DNA of 64,000 nt, taken from Pelomonas margarita (GTDB lineage: Bacteria > Pseudomonadota > Gammaproteobacteria > Burkholderiales > Burkholderiaceae_C). Positions 1-9,668 of the stretch are shown one piece after another. A program made the position numbers and the translations under genes. Numbering within the stretch: position 1 is the stretch's first letter; every line of letters begins with the position of its first letter. The notes under the pieces are model-generated. The model made no database searches. It saw nothing but the letters and a program-made list of their open reading frames with translations, and was not told the DNA's origin. The DNA is taken from the NCBI RefSeq assembly GCF_043555875.1, contig NZ_JBIGHW010000008.1, positions 168,866 through 232,865 on the forward strand, written 5' to 3'.

Positions 1-3000
1 CGAAGTAGGCGCTGCCGCCCTGGCCACCGCTGCCGGCGGCCACGCGCAGCGCGCTGCGCAGGTCGGCCTGCTGAGCGGCCACCACCAGTGCGCCGGCGTC
101 GCGGTTCAGCGCCGGGGTGGCGGTGTCGTTGCGGGTGGCGAGATCGCTGAAAAAGCCGTCGGCAGAGGCGAGGCGGATTTCGCTGTAGCGGCGCGCTTGC
201 TTGCTGGTGAGCAGCTGCCAGGTGCTGGGCAGTGCATCGGTGACCGTCGTGCCGGCGGTGCTGAGCCGTGCGCCGACGACGAGGCTGCCGTCATCGCGCA
301 CCTGACTCTGGCCTTGGGCCAGCACCAGCGCGCTGTCGTCGCTGCGCTTGAGCGCGATGGGGCGCACCAGTACGGCGCCGTCCAGCGCTGCATAGCGGGC
401 GGGCAGCAATGTGTAGGTGCCGATCAGCTGCGTGCCGTCGGCCAGCGTGACGCCGGTGCTGCCGAAGTCGATGCTGCGGCCCAGCGCCGGCAGGTTGGGC
501 AGGCTGTTGTCGGCGGCGCCGGTGCTGCGCACGCTGGGCACCAGCGCGTAGCTGCCGTTGGCGGCGCTGAAGATGTCGGTCGAGCCGCCTGGGCCGGCGA
601 CGAACTGCCAGCCCAGCAGCTGGCCGCCGCCGCTGAGATCCATGCTGGCGCCGGCGGCGCTGGTGATGGTGGGCGCCTGCAGCGTGATGGCCTTGGCCGG
701 GGTGGCGCTGAGGATGTCGCCGGACTTGCTGCCGGGGCCGCTCCAGCGCTCGCCGTTCCAGCTGCCGAACAGCAGGCTGCGGCCACCGGCGCTGACGGAG
801 GTCTCGCTGCCGTCCAGCAGCGCGATGCTGTCGCTGGCGTCCAGCGTGAGGCTGCCCTCGGGCGCGCGCAGCCGACCACCCTGGCGGATGCTGGCGGCCT
901 GCAGGGTCAGGCGGCCGCCGGCGCTGAAGGGCAGGTCGGGCGCTTTGCCGTCGGCGCTGGCCGGGCTGTCGATGCTGATCTGGCGGCCGGGCGCGGCGAT
1001 GACGAAGCCAGTGTCGCTGGCCGGGAAAATCTGCGCGGCGCTCAGACGCAGGTCGCCGGCCGTGTTGAGGCGGCCGTCGCCGGCCACTTCGGCACTGGGC
1101 TTTTGCAGCAGCAGGTCGCCGGCGCTGAGCAGGTTGAGCTGGCCCACGCCCTGGCTGAGCACCTTGCCGCTGACGTCCAGCCGCTGGCGGGCGGCCAGCG
1201 TGAGCGTGGCGCTGCCGGCGCTGGCAGTGAAGGCTTCCCGCTGAAGTTGGCCGAACTCCAGCGCTGTACGGCCATTGACCCAGCTCAGGTAGGTGGCCGA
1301 CAGCGTGCTGCTGCTGGGCAGTGCGCTGGGCTGCACGGCCAGCACGGGCGCGTCCAGGCGCAGCGCGCCCGCGATGTCCAGCGACGTGGCGGCGTCGATC
1401 AGCAGGCGTTCGCGCGAGGCCAGCGTCAGCTCGGTGACGCCCGATCGTGTGATCCACGGCGCGTCCACGCGGGCCACCCCGCGCAAGGTACCGGCGCTGC
1501 CCAGCGTGTCGGGCGTCAGCGTGGTGCTGAGGGAGCCGCTATCGGCGGCCAGCAGCAGGTCGCGCACGGCCGGCAGGCGAACGGTGTCGGTGAGGCCGGC
1601 CTCCAGGTTGATGCTCAGTCGGCCGCCGGCCGCGCCGGTGCCGCCGCCGGCGGCGCGCAGCGCGCCTTCCAGCAGCAGGTCGCCGTTGGCGTTCACGCTC
1701 AGGGAGCCGGCGTTGCTGGCCAGTGTCTGGCGCGTGATGCGGTCGCCGGCCGACGTGGTTTCGCGCACGTCGACGCTGCCGCTGGTGCCGCGGATGTCGA
1801 TCTCGGCCCCCTGCTGCACGATGAGGCTGGTGGCGTAGCTCTGCGCCGTGGCGCCGGTGTTCAGGCTGACGCTGCCGCCCGCCAGCACGCGGCCGCTCAG
1901 CAGGCCGTCGGTGCTGGGCAGGGTCTGGGTGATGCCGGCCACGTCGATGCGGCTGCTGGCGCCCAGCCACAGGTGGCGCTGCAGCGGAAAGTAGCGCGAG
2001 TCCTCGCCCGTGGCGAGGCTCAGGCTGACTTGGCCCGCCGGCGCGGAGATGCTGCCGTCCAGGCGCAGCTGCTGGCGGGCCGACAGCTGCACCTTGGCGC
2101 CGGCGTCCAGCGACAGCGAGGCGCCCGCGCCGAACAGCAGCCGACCGGCCGGCTGGTCTGCCGTGATGCCGCTGGCGCTGAGCGTGACGTCGATGGGTTG
2201 CGGGTAGCTGCGGGGCGGCGCGACCAGCGAGAACGCCGTGTCCATGGCCGTGCCGGTGGCGCGGTTGCGCGTGGCGCCATCGGCCTGCCACAGCTGCAGG
2301 CGCGGCGCCATCTGCGTGCCGCCCTCGACGCTCAGCAGGTCGCGCCCGTCCAGCGCGTAGGTCTGGAAGCCGCCGCGGTTGAAGAAGTCAGCGGCGAGCA
2401 TTAGCGCACCGGCGGCGTCGGCAGCGGTGCCGACGCGGATCTGCGGCGCGGCGAGCGTGAACTTGCCGCCCTGGGCCACGCCATGGCCGCGCAGGCTGAC
2501 CTCGTCCAGCGCCGACACGGACGCGCCGCCGCGCAGCGTCAGCGCGCCGGCCGTGCCGCCGCACAAAGTGTTTGCCTTGCAGCTGCCAATCGCCTGCGCA
2601 CCGGTCATCAGCGCGCCGCTGGACACGTCCAGCACCGTTGCTGCGCCGAGCTGCAGGTTGCTGCCGGCCTGCAGCGTGACGCTGCCGCCGGCCGTGGCGG
2701 CGGGGCGGGCGGCGTCGGTCAGCGTGGCGTCCAGCGCGGCGTTGACCCAGCGGCCCGAGGCGTCCAGCCGCACGCCGTCGGTCACACGCACATCGCCCGC
2801 GCCGCTGCGCAGCGTGATGCTGCCGGCGGTGCTGCGAATGTCGGCCTCTGCACTGACGGTGCCGCTGCTGGATTGCAGTTGCACCGCGCCGCGCGTGCCC
2901 AGCTGGAGCGTGTCCGCCAGCACCACATCGCCTACGGCGGAGACGCTGACATCGTTGAAGCCCGACGCGGCCAGGCCGGCCAGCGACAGGCCGGAGGCGA

Positions 3001-5113
3001 GACCGTCCAGCGCCGTGGCCGCTCCGGCGGCATCGCCGCGCAGCAGGGACCAGCGGCTGTCGTCCAGTGCGTTGCCGCTGCTGCGCAGCCGGAAGTCGCG
3101 CAGCACCGGGCCGGCGTAGGTGGCGGTGCCGAACACATTGACGTGGGTGGCCGCACCCAGCGCCAATTTGGCTGCTGCTGCGGCCGCATCCAGGCCGGCG
3201 AGCTGGCGCACACCCTGCGTGACGCTGCCGCTCAGTTGACCGTCCAGCACCAGACGGGGCGCGACGATGCTGAGGCTGCCGCCGCTCTGGCCGGTGACGT
3301 AGCCCGGCTCCAGCCGAGACGGGCTGACGAGGCCGTAGCTGGGTCGCACGCCCCAGCGGTCGTAGCTGGCCTTGGCCGTGCTGGCGTTGACGATGCCGGT
3401 GTAGAGCAGGTCCTTGGGCGCGTCGTTCAGCGTGTAGGCGCGGCCGTTGCTGGCGTAGAGCTGCGTGGGCGCCACCTGGGCGGCCGTGTAGTTCACCTGG
3501 CCGCCCGAGACATCCAGGCGCGCGCTGGCATGCGTGACGACGGCCTCACCGGCCACCAGCTTCAGCGAGCCGCCGCTGGCCAGACGTTCGCTGGCGCTGC
3601 GCTGCTGGGCCGCGCGGTAGTTGGCGAGGTCACCCAGGATGGGCGAGGCCTGGCGGATGTCCAGCGTGACCTTGTTGCGAAACAGCAGGCCGTCCTTCTG
3701 CAGTGGCGCGTCCTTCAAATCGTTGCTGCCCAGCAACTCGGTGGTGACGAACTCGCGCGCGACGCTGACCGTGGTGTCGGTCGTGCCGGAGACGTCGATG
3801 CGGGCATTGGCGTCGATGACGATGCGCCCGCCGGTGGCCGTCAGTGGGTTGCTGGTGACCAGGCCGCCGAAGGGGTGGGGCGTGTCCAGCGCGCGCAACT
3901 CGGCCACGGCGCCAGGGGCCACGACGTGGGCGCCCTCGGCGAGCGTGATGCTGCCGCCGGCCAGGTCCAGCCGCGAGCGGGTGAAGGTGGCGTTGTCGTC
4001 GCTGGTCAGCGGCTTGCCGTCGGCACCGGCGTTGTCGGGGGTGATCTCGGTGACGCTGCCGGTGGCCAGCGTCAGCGTGCCGCTGCGCGTGGCGCGCTTG
4101 TAGAAGGGGTCGCTGACGACCTTGTCACCCTGCGCATCGCCTTGGGCCAGCAGCAGGATGGAGCCGTTCTGCGACACGCTGGTCGTTGCGCTCACGCGGC
4201 CGGCCTGGTTGACGGCCAGGCCCACCAGCGTGGCGTTGCCGCGCGGCACGCTGATGCTGCCGGTGTTCTCCACCTTGCCGTCACCTGTGGCCAGGTCGCC
4301 CCGACCCACTTCGACGAGCAGGCCGCGCAGCGCGGGCACGTTGGGGTTGGCCTCGGACGCATACAGCGGCTCGGTGGTCGGCAGCTTGTAGAAGACCTCG
4401 GCGCCCGCGCCCAGCACGACCTGGCCGCCGGGGGAGGTCAGTGTGCCGGCGTTCTCCACGCGCTTGGCGTAGAGCTGAATGCGGCCGCCTTCGCCAGTGA
4501 CGATCTGTGCGCCCGGCTCCACGCGGATGAAGTTCTTCGCGTCGACGTAGTCGGCCGCCGTGCCGTCGTAGCGCAGCGCGGCGGCTGCGCCTGTGATGTT
4601 GGTGACGAAGCCGTTAGCGTAGTCCGCGTCCTTGGGTGCGAGCGTGGTGGCCAGCAGCGCGCCCACGTCCACGCGGGCATCCTTGCCGAAAAGGATGCCG
4701 TTGCGGTTGTAGAGCAGGATCTCGCCGCCGTTGGTGGCCTTGAGCTGGCCGAGGATCAGGCTGGGGCTGACGCCGCCAATGCGGTTCAGCGCGCTGGAGC
4801 CCGGCAACGCCATGTCGAAGGTGACCGAGCTGTCCGTGTCGATGTGGAAGCTGTCCCACTTGTAGATGGCGCGCTGGCTGGTCTGGCCGATCGTCATGTC
4901 CACACCGCCACGCGCATTGGCCGTTTCCACCGGCGCGGCCGTGCCCGCGCCATAGACGCGCCAGCCCACGGCCGGTTGCGGCACCTTGAACGGCGGCGGC
5001 GGTGGCGCCGCCACGGGCGCCTGAGCCAGGGCGACCAAGGGCAGGCTGGCGGCCAGGGCCGCCACGAGCGGGCTCAGCAGCAGGGCGGTCTTGGGCAAGG
5101 CGGGCTTGGACAT
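1..5113 (-). CDS. tpsA: Filamentous haemagglutinin-like TpsA exoprotein (partial, C-terminus beyond left edge)
   Basis: This frame stays open from the ATG at 5113 to the window edge, about 1704 codons. It begins with a Sec signal peptide (residues 1-31, ending ALAQA) and a proline-rich stretch. A TPS secretion domain follows (about 45-290) with the motif NRNGILFG, a variant of the family's NPNGI. The rest is low-complexity beta-helix sequence rich in short G/A/S/L/D repeats, as in haemagglutinin adhesins. The protein should be exported by Sec and then cross the outer membrane through the TpsB encoded immediately upstream (7-bp gap). A role in adhesion, aggregation or biofilm is inferred from the family. 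The C-terminus, any release site and the true length cannot be seen. Long plus-strand ORFs over this region are composition shadows. Confidence 0.9.
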   Translation of the reverse strand, partial: MSKPALPKTALLLSPLVAALAASLPLVALAQAPVAAPPPPPFKVPQPAVGWRVYGAGTAAPVETANARGGVDMTIGQTSQRAIYKWDSFHIDTDSSVTFDMALPGSSALNRIGGVSPSLILGQLKATNGGEILLYNRNGILFGKDARVDVGALLATTLAPKDADYANGFVTNITGAAAALRYDGTAADYVDAKNFIRVEPGAQIVTGEGGRIQLYAKRVENAGTLTSPGGQVVLGAGAEVFYKLPTTEPLYASEANPNVPALRGLLVEVGRGDLATGDGKVENTGSISVPRGNATLVGLAVNQAGRVSATTSVSQNGSILLLAQGDAQGDKVVSDPFYKRATRSGTLTLATGSVTEITPDNAGADGKPLTSDDNATFTRSRLDLAGGSITLAEGAHVVAPGAVAELRALDTPHPFGGLVTSNPLTATGGRIVIDANARIDVSGTTDTTVSVAREFVTTELLGSNDLKDAPLQKDGLLFRNKVTLDIRQASPILGDLANYRAAQQRSASERLASGGSLKLVAGEAVVTHASARLDVSGGQVNYTAAQVAPTQLYASNGRAYTLNDAPKDLLYTGIVNASTAKASYDRWGVRPSYGLVSPSRLEPGYVTGQSGGSLSIVAPRLVLDGQLSGSVTQGVRQLAGLDAAAAAAKLALGAATHVNVFGTATYAGPVLRDFRLRSSGNALDDSRWSLLRGDAAGAATALDGLASGLSLAGLAASGFNDVSVSAVGDVVLADTLQLGTRGAVQLQSSSGTVSAEADIRSTAGSITLRSGAGDVRVTDGVRLDASGRWVNAALDATLTDAARPAATAGGSVTLQAGSNLQLGAATVLDVSSGALMTGAQAIGSCKANTLCGGTAGALTLRGGASVSALDEVSLRGHGVAQGGKFTLAAPQIRVGTAADAAGALMLAADFFNRGGFQTYALDGRDLLSVEGGTQMAPRLQLWQADGATRNRATGTAMDTAFSLVAPPRSYPQPIDVTLSASGITADQPAGRLLFGAGASLSLDAGAKVQLSARQQLRLDGSISAPAGQVSLSLATGEDSRYFPLQRHLWLGASSRIDVAGITQTLPSTDGLLSGRVLAGGSVSLNTGATAQSYATSLIVQQGAEIDIRGTSGSVDVRETTSAGDRITRQTLASNAGSLSVNANGDLLLEGALRAAGGGTGAAGGRLSINLEAGLTDTVRLPAVRDLLLAADSGSLSTTLTPDTLGSAGTLRGVARVDAPWITRSGVTELTLASRERLLIDAATSLDIAGALRLDAPVLAVQPSALPSSSTLSATYLSWVNGRTALEFGQLQREAFTASAGSATLTLAARQRLDVSGKVLSQGVGQLNLLSAGDLLLQKPSAEVAGDGRLNTAGDLRLSAAQIFPASDTGFVIAAPGRQISIDSPASADGKAPDLPFSAGGRLTLQAASIRQGGRLRAPEGSLTLDASDSIALLDGSETSVSAGGRSLLFGSWNGERWSGPGSKSGDILSATPAKAITLQAPTITSAAGASMDLSGGGQLLGWQFVAGPGGSTDIFSAANGSYALVPSVRSTGAADNSLPNLPALGRSIDFGSTGVTLADGTQLIGTYTLLPARYAALDGAVLVRPIALKRSDDSALVLAQGQSQVRDDGSLVVGARLSTAGTTVTDALPSTWQLLTSKQARRYSEIRLASADGFFSDLATRNDTATPALNRDAGALVVAAQQADLRSALRVAAGSGGQGGSAYF

Positions 5114-5120
5114 GGCGGGC

Positions 5121-6782
5121 TCAGAAACGCAGGGCGGCGCGCATGTGCACGCGCTCGGTGGGCAGGCTGCGGCCCGCAACATCACGGTGGCGGCGCGCCC
5201 AGTCCAGCGCCAGGCTCAGGCCGGGCTGCAGGCCCAGCCGCAGGCCCAGGCCGGTGCCCAGCAGCGTGCTGCGGTGGGGCTGGCCTGGCTCGGGCTCGAT
5301 CAGCGTCACGCGGGCCACATCGCTGAAGCCGAACACCACCAGCTCGGTGAAGGGCGGCAGCGGTGCACCGTCGAAAGCCTTCAGCAGCGCCGGTGCGAGG
5401 TTGCGGCTGCGCAGCTCCAGCGAGGCCAGCACGCCGTAGTCAGCCGAGGCGGCGGACTCGGCATAGCCCCGCACCGAGTCGGCCCCGCCCACGGCGAACT
5501 GCTCGGCGCTGACCAGCGGCTGGCTGGCGATCTGGCCCGCCACGCGCAGCGCCCATTCGGTCGGGCCCATGCGCGTGCTGCCGCGCCAGTCGAGCTTGAG
5601 GGTGGTGAAGCCGCCATCCGCGCCGCGGCGCTTGCAGGCGAACTGGTCAGCGATGCCAAAGCTGCCGTCGGCCAGCTGGCAGTCACGGCGCGTCTGCCGC
5701 CACACGGGCCGCAGGCCGAATGTGGCGCTGGCATTGAGCTGCTGCTGGCCCCAAGCGCCCCACCAGCTGCCGTTGTAGGCCGCCTGGAGCGGCGCATATC
5801 GCAAAGGAGAGCCGATGGTGCCGGCGCTGGTCTGCACGTCTTCGGTCAGGTTCTTCAGGTCAAAGCCCAGCGACAGCCCGTGCGCTGCGTTGCTGGCGAC
5901 GCGGTTGACGCCGTAGCGCAGCCCCAGCGTCGTGCCCCTGCCCAGCACGCGGGTGCCGCCCAGGCTGTCGATGTCGCTGCTGGAGTTGACGGCGCTGACG
6001 CTCAGCGAGTCGCCATCGCCCAGGGGCACGAGGTAGTTCAGCACCAGCACCTGCGACTGGCTGGGCTGCATGGGCGCGGTGAGGGCCGTCAGAGACAGCG
6101 AGTGCTCGCGCTGGAACAGGTTGTCGTAGTGCAGATTGATGGCGGCGCGCAGAGCCTCGGTGCCGGTGGCTGCGGCGTTGTTCAGCTCCACGCTGCCACC
6201 CAGCGGCAGCTTGTCGCTGACCTTGAGTTCGGCCTCCACGGTGCCGGGCTCGCGGCCCGGCCGCAGCACCGGCTGCACACGGCGCTCGGGCGTTTGCGAC
6301 AGCGCGGCGATCTGCTGCTGCACGACGTTGAAGTTGGGTACGGTGCCCTCGGCCAGTTCGGTGGCGACGGCGCGAATGCGGCCCTGGTCGAAGTAGCGCG
6401 AGCCGGTCACGTAGAGCTTGTCCACGCGCCCTTCCAGCACCACCAGGCGTACCACGCCGCCGTCGATGCGCTGCTCGGGCACATCGACGAACACGGTCAG
6501 GTAGCCCGCGCCCTGGTAGGCCTTCTCCAGCGCGGCGCGTGCGCTCTCGATGGCGGCCATGTCGCGCTTCTCGCCCATGAAGGGCATGACGGCCGCTTCC
6601 ACCTGTGTGGGTTTGAGGCGCGTGTTGCCTTCGACCTCGAACTCCAGGATGTCGAACTGCAGGGCCTGCGGTTGCACCTGTGCGAGCGCCGGTAGCGCCT
6701 GGGCGAACAGCCAGCAGGCGAGGGCAGTCAGCAAAAGAAACCAGCGCGCCCGCAGCGGGGCGCGCGTCAGTCCGGCGTCCAT
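5121..6782 (-). CDS. tpsB: TpsB/ShlB-type outer-membrane transporter (two-partner secretion)
   Basis: A 553-residue protein with an N-terminal hydrophobic signal (about 12-34, ending ALAQ). A POTRA-like region (about 42-115) carries FEVEGNTRL, and a C-terminal beta-barrel of alternating amphipathic strands ends in Phe (ALRF). The barrel contains VRGY followed by an acidic/small-residue stretch, the loop-6 signature of the Omp85/TpsB superfamily. Length matches the family (about 550-600). It is transcribed first, with the exoprotein gene starting 7 bp after its stop, so the two form a classical type Vb pair. The ATG at 6782 is the only start giving a complete signal peptide. Role: recognises the TPS domain of the partner and threads it through the outer membrane. 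Confidence 0.93.
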   Translation of the reverse strand: MDAGLTRAPLRARWFLLLTALACWLFAQALPALAQVQPQALQFDILEFEVEGNTRLKPTQVEAAVMPFMGEKRDMAAIESARAALEKAYQGAGYLTVFVDVPEQRIDGGVVRLVVLEGRVDKLYVTGSRYFDQGRIRAVATELAEGTVPNFNVVQQQIAALSQTPERRVQPVLRPGREPGTVEAELKVSDKLPLGGSVELNNAAATGTEALRAAINLHYDNLFQREHSLSLTALTAPMQPSQSQVLVLNYLVPLGDGDSLSVSAVNSSSDIDSLGGTRVLGRGTTLGLRYGVNRVASNAAHGLSLGFDLKNLTEDVQTSAGTIGSPLRYAPLQAAYNGSWWGAWGQQQLNASATFGLRPVWRQTRRDCQLADGSFGIADQFACKRRGADGGFTTLKLDWRGSTRMGPTEWALRVAGQIASQPLVSAEQFAVGGADSVRGYAESAASADYGVLASLELRSRNLAPALLKAFDGAPLPPFTELVVFGFSDVARVTLIEPEPGQPHRSTLLGTGLGLRLGLQPGLSLALDWARRHRDVAGRSLPTERVHMRAALRF

Positions 6783-6818
6783 GGAATGAGTGTCCCGAGG
6801 GCGGGTGAAGCGGTCGTG

Positions 6819-6863
6819 AAAAAACAGCGGCCGTCAGCGGTGGTGTGTCACCGCAGACGGCCG
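6819..6863 (-). terminator. Rho-independent terminator after PEP-CTERM gene
   Basis: On the minus strand a long stem (CGGCCGTC..GCGGTG paired with CACCGC..GACGGCCG) is followed by a run of six T (plus-strand A run at 6819-6824). It lies just after the stop at 6874 and separates this gene from tpsB. Confidence 0.8.
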
Positions 6864-6873
6864 GTTCGTGTCC

Positions 6874-7953
6874 TCAGGCGCGGCGGCGAGCGCGGGCGGC
6901 CAGCACGGCCAGGCCCAGGCCCATCAGGCCCCAGGTAGCGGGCTCCGGCACGGGGCTGATGCTGCTGCCCAGGCTCAGCGTGTCACCGGCCGGCACATCG
7001 ATGAAGCGGATGGCGCCGTAATGGGCGGTGAAGTCGGTGCGCAGGCGGTTCTGCTGGCCCTCGAACGTGGCGACCGGCGTGATCTTGGCGGCCAGCGTGT
7101 AGCTGAGGATGTAGTTGCCCGCGCTGTCTACCCCGAGGCCCCAGAAGGCGTCGTTGGCGTCGTTGTCGAACTCGTCGACGAGGATGGGCTCCGAGCTGTC
7201 GTCGCTGCGCATTGTCAGCTTGTAGAACCACGACGACTGGTTGATCTTGTTGAACACGCTGGGGGACGCCATTGCACCGAGGAGGTTGCCGTCGGGGCCG
7301 AACGAGTCTGCGGCGTAGGCCAGTTCGCCCTTCTTCGCCAGACCCGATTCGTTGGCTGCGTAGTCGACGCTGCAGGTTGCCGTGCCGCACAAGGTGCTGA
7401 TGTTGGCGAACCCGCTTTCGAGGCTGCCCTCGGCGGTGCCGAACTGCAGCTGGTCGAGGGTGATCAGCCGGGTGTACTCGGGGTCGGTGGTGCCCGAAGC
7501 CGTGGCGTGGTTGATCGTGGCGTACATCGCCCGCGAGCCCGCGCCGATGCCACTGGGGTCGCTCGACACGGCCAGGATGGCCCACATCTGGTTGGCAATG
7601 TCGGTGGACACACTCAGGAAGCTCTGGAACTTGGCGTCCGTGTTCAGCGGATCGAACAGCTTCTGATAGCCGGCGTTCTGCTGGCCATAGACGAACAGAT
7701 TGGTGGCCGCATCACCGGCTGCGTAGTTCTCGCCGTAGACCGTGATGCCCAGGTCCTTGGTGTAGGAAATTTCCTTGATCGGGTCCCAGATGAACAGCAT
7801 GAGTTCGGGCGTGTTGCCGGCGGCCACGCCCTCGGCGCTTGAGTCACCGACACGGACGGCGGCCGGGCTGCCGGCGGCGGCCAGGGCGAGTGCTGCGGCC
7901 AGCACGGCCTTTGCCTGGTGGCGTGGGCTGATCGACTTCATCAGGGTGTTCAT
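6874..7953 (-). CDS. PEP-CTERM sorting-domain protein (long form)
   Basis: A 359-residue exported protein. The N-terminus has a signal peptide (hydrophobic AVLAAALALAAAG). The C-terminus is a canonical PEP-CTERM tripartite tag: PVPEPATW, a hydrophobic segment (GLMGLGLAVLAA) and the basic cluster RARRRA. Established for the family: an exosortase recognises PEP and the protein is anchored or released at the envelope, usually with exopolysaccharide. The body resembles the second PEP-CTERM protein at 9669-10406 in layout (an early LMLFIWD/YVLLVRN strand followed by a K/Q-DLG motif), suggesting paralogy. The start was placed at the ATG at 7953 because AAGAG lies at SD distance; ATGs at 7965 and 7941 are alternatives. 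The specific function is unknown. Confidence 0.85.
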   Translation of the reverse strand: MNTLMKSISPRHQAKAVLAAALALAAAGSPAAVRVGDSSAEGVAAGNTPELMLFIWDPIKEISYTKDLGITVYGENYAAGDAATNLFVYGQQNAGYQKLFDPLNTDAKFQSFLSVSTDIANQMWAILAVSSDPSGIGAGSRAMYATINHATASGTTDPEYTRLITLDQLQFGTAEGSLESGFANISTLCGTATCSVDYAANESGLAKKGELAYAADSFGPDGNLLGAMASPSVFNKINQSSWFYKLTMRSDDSSEPILVDEFDNDANDAFWGLGVDSAGNYILSYTLAAKITPVATFEGQQNRLRTDFTAHYGAIRFIDVPAGDTLSLGSSISPVPEPATWGLMGLGLAVLAARARRRA

Positions 7954-8030
7954 GCTGCTCTTCATCGGGCTGTCGTTGAGGGCGGGGTGCCGTCTTGGCC
8001 ATGCGTGCGCGGGCGGCCCGCATGGCGAAA

Positions 8031-8083
8031 ACGCCCCGGCAGGCGCGGGGCGCGAAGGCCGCACGGAGACGTGCCCGTGCGGC
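8031..8083 (-). terminator. Paired GC-rich hairpins downstream of the binding-protein-like gene
   Basis: Two consecutive inverted repeats, CGCCCC..GGGGCG (about 8032-8052) and GGCCGCACG..CGTGCGGCC (about 8057-8082), sit right after the stop at 8099 on the minus strand. No strong T-run follows, so termination or 3'-end protection is inferred from position. Confidence 0.5.
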
Positions 8084-8098
8084 CAGTCGATGCGCTGC

Positions 8099-9556
8099 TT
8101 ACTTGGTCATGCGCACCGGCGAGCAGCTGTTGCCACTGTTGCGGGCGGTGTGCGAGGTGTAGCTGCGGGTCAGCGCGTCCAGGTTGGCCCAGGCGCCGGT
8201 GAAGGTCGACGGCGGGGCGACCAGGCCGTTCTGCAGGTCGGCATCCAGGCGTTGCAGCACGGAAGCCTTGCCCATCTCGGTACGCATCTTGGTCAGCAGC
8301 GCCAGCTGCTCGGCCGTGGGTGCGTTGGCGAAGCCCGGCTTGGCCCACTGCATGGTGGATTCGACGACGAAGTCGTACTCGCCCATGATCACGGCAGCGC
8401 GCGACGGCGTGGCACCGCTGAGCTTGACGAAGCGATAGCCCTTGTCCTGGATCAGGTTGCCGTTGGCATCCTTGGGCAGGGGGTTGTTCTCGCGGCCCAG
8501 CACGCCGAATGCATAGCCGCCGCCGGTGCTGTCGGCCAGACCGTCCGTGGTGGCCAGGCAGCCCTCGACGTTGCTGCTGCTGCTGCCCTGTTGCACGGTC
8601 AGGTTGCCCAGCACGGAGGGCACGGCCGTCGTGGTGCCGGCCGCAGGCGTATAGCCGCCGGCAGCGCCACCGCAGGGGGTGTTGGCGAAGAACATGTTGG
8701 ACGCCGCTTGCGTGCCGGAGGTGGGTACCCGGCGGCAGACGTTGATGCGCTTGTTGTCGATGTTGCTGTCCACGGTGGCCGGGATCAGCAGGTTCCAGCC
8801 CTTCTTGGTGGAGGAGCTGCCCAGCAGTTGGCTGGTCAGCGCGCCTGCGACGAAGCTCTTGGGCAGGCTGGGCTGCTTGGCTTCGGACTCGTCGACGACG
8901 GTGGCGCTGGCGTCCACCAGCCCCTGGGCCTTCTGCAGCGACAGATACAGCTTCTTGTTGACGGCAACGGCAAAGATGTTCTGCACGAAGCCGGCTGCAT
9001 CGAGGCCCGTGGTGTTGAGGTTGGTGCCGCCGTGGATGGGCGCCTGCAGCAGGGCCGGCTCGACATCGGAGATGCCGGCGTGGGCCAGGGCGCTCGTCGT
9101 GGTGCCGCAGATGAAGGTGGGCTTGGCGATGTCGGAGGCCGGCGAGACATTGGCGGTGGCCGTGCAGCCGGCGCTCACCAGCATGTGCGCTTGCGTGGCG
9201 TCGCCGCCATTCAGCAGCGGCGTGACGCCCTGGCCAGAGCCGCCGGCATCACGCTTGGTGATCAGCACCGGCGTGCCGACCGGCCAGGTGCCGATAGCGA
9301 CCTTGGTGCGGAAGGCATAGGCGCGGTGGTTGCCACCGGTGGCGGAGTCGTAATACACGTCGAAGGTGGCGGCATCAGCCAGCTCGGACTGGATGTACGC
9401 GCCAACCATCAGGCGCAGTGCCGAGGCACCGGCCAGGCGGACTTCCTTCAGCGTGCCCGCGTCGCGCTCGGCGATCACTTGGGCGGGAGTCAGGGCATTG
9501 GCAGCGCCGAACGAGGCCAGGCAGGCCAGGGCGATCAGGGAGGAGCGGAGCTTCAT
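8099..9556 (-). CDS. Exported periplasmic-binding-protein-like protein of unknown ligand
   Basis: A 485-residue protein with a clear signal peptide (1-21, ending ANA). The mature part starts with a strand-loop VRLAGASAL resembling the anion-binding loop of PstS/phosphate-binding-like folds, and later has LITKRDAGGSGQGV. Several Cys (around CTATANV, FICG, NVCRR, TPCGG, GCLATT and NSCSP near the C-terminus) suggest disulphides in an oxidising compartment. There is no PEP-CTERM tag and no ABC permease nearby. It sits between two PEP-CTERM genes in the same orientation, so a role in the same envelope/exopolysaccharide context is inferred. Family recognition is only at fold level and the substrate is unknown. 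Confidence 0.7.
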   Translation of the reverse strand: MKLRSSLIALACLASFGAANALTPAQVIAERDAGTLKEVRLAGASALRLMVGAYIQSELADAATFDVYYDSATGGNHRAYAFRTKVAIGTWPVGTPVLITKRDAGGSGQGVTPLLNGGDATQAHMLVSAGCTATANVSPASDIAKPTFICGTTTSALAHAGISDVEPALLQAPIHGGTNLNTTGLDAAGFVQNIFAVAVNKKLYLSLQKAQGLVDASATVVDESEAKQPSLPKSFVAGALTSQLLGSSSTKKGWNLLIPATVDSNIDNKRINVCRRVPTSGTQAASNMFFANTPCGGAAGGYTPAAGTTTAVPSVLGNLTVQQGSSSSNVEGCLATTDGLADSTGGGYAFGVLGRENNPLPKDANGNLIQDKGYRFVKLSGATPSRAAVIMGEYDFVVESTMQWAKPGFANAPTAEQLALLTKMRTEMGKASVLQRLDADLQNGLVAPPSTFTGAWANLDALTRSYTSHTARNSGNSCSPVRMTK

Positions 9557-9641
9557 GGGAGGACTTTCAGCCGATTCGGGGTGAGCTAGGCCACGCCACC
9601 CCCGAAAGGGCGGCGGGCAGTGACTGGCAAGAGATCAGGGC

Positions 9642-9663
9642 TTGCCGGGACGGCGCCCGGCAA
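9642..9663 (-). terminator. Hairpin after the second PEP-CTERM gene
   Basis: A perfect 8-bp stem TTGCCGGG/CCCGGCAA with a 6-nt loop lies 6 bp past the stop at 9669. There is no long T-tract, so this may be a terminator or an mRNA-end stabiliser. Confidence 0.5.
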
Positions 9664-9668
9664 CGCGA

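Noticed and set aside
197..5326. Very long plus-strand ORFs (735 and 947 codons) opposite the adhesin gene
   Set aside because: They lack start context and signal or domain features, are extremely rich in A/G/Q/R, and lie antisense to a gene with clear signal peptide and TPS motif. High GC makes such shadow frames common.
5091..6695. 534-codon plus-strand ORF opposite tpsB
   Set aside because: Composition shadow of a well-supported Omp85-family gene.
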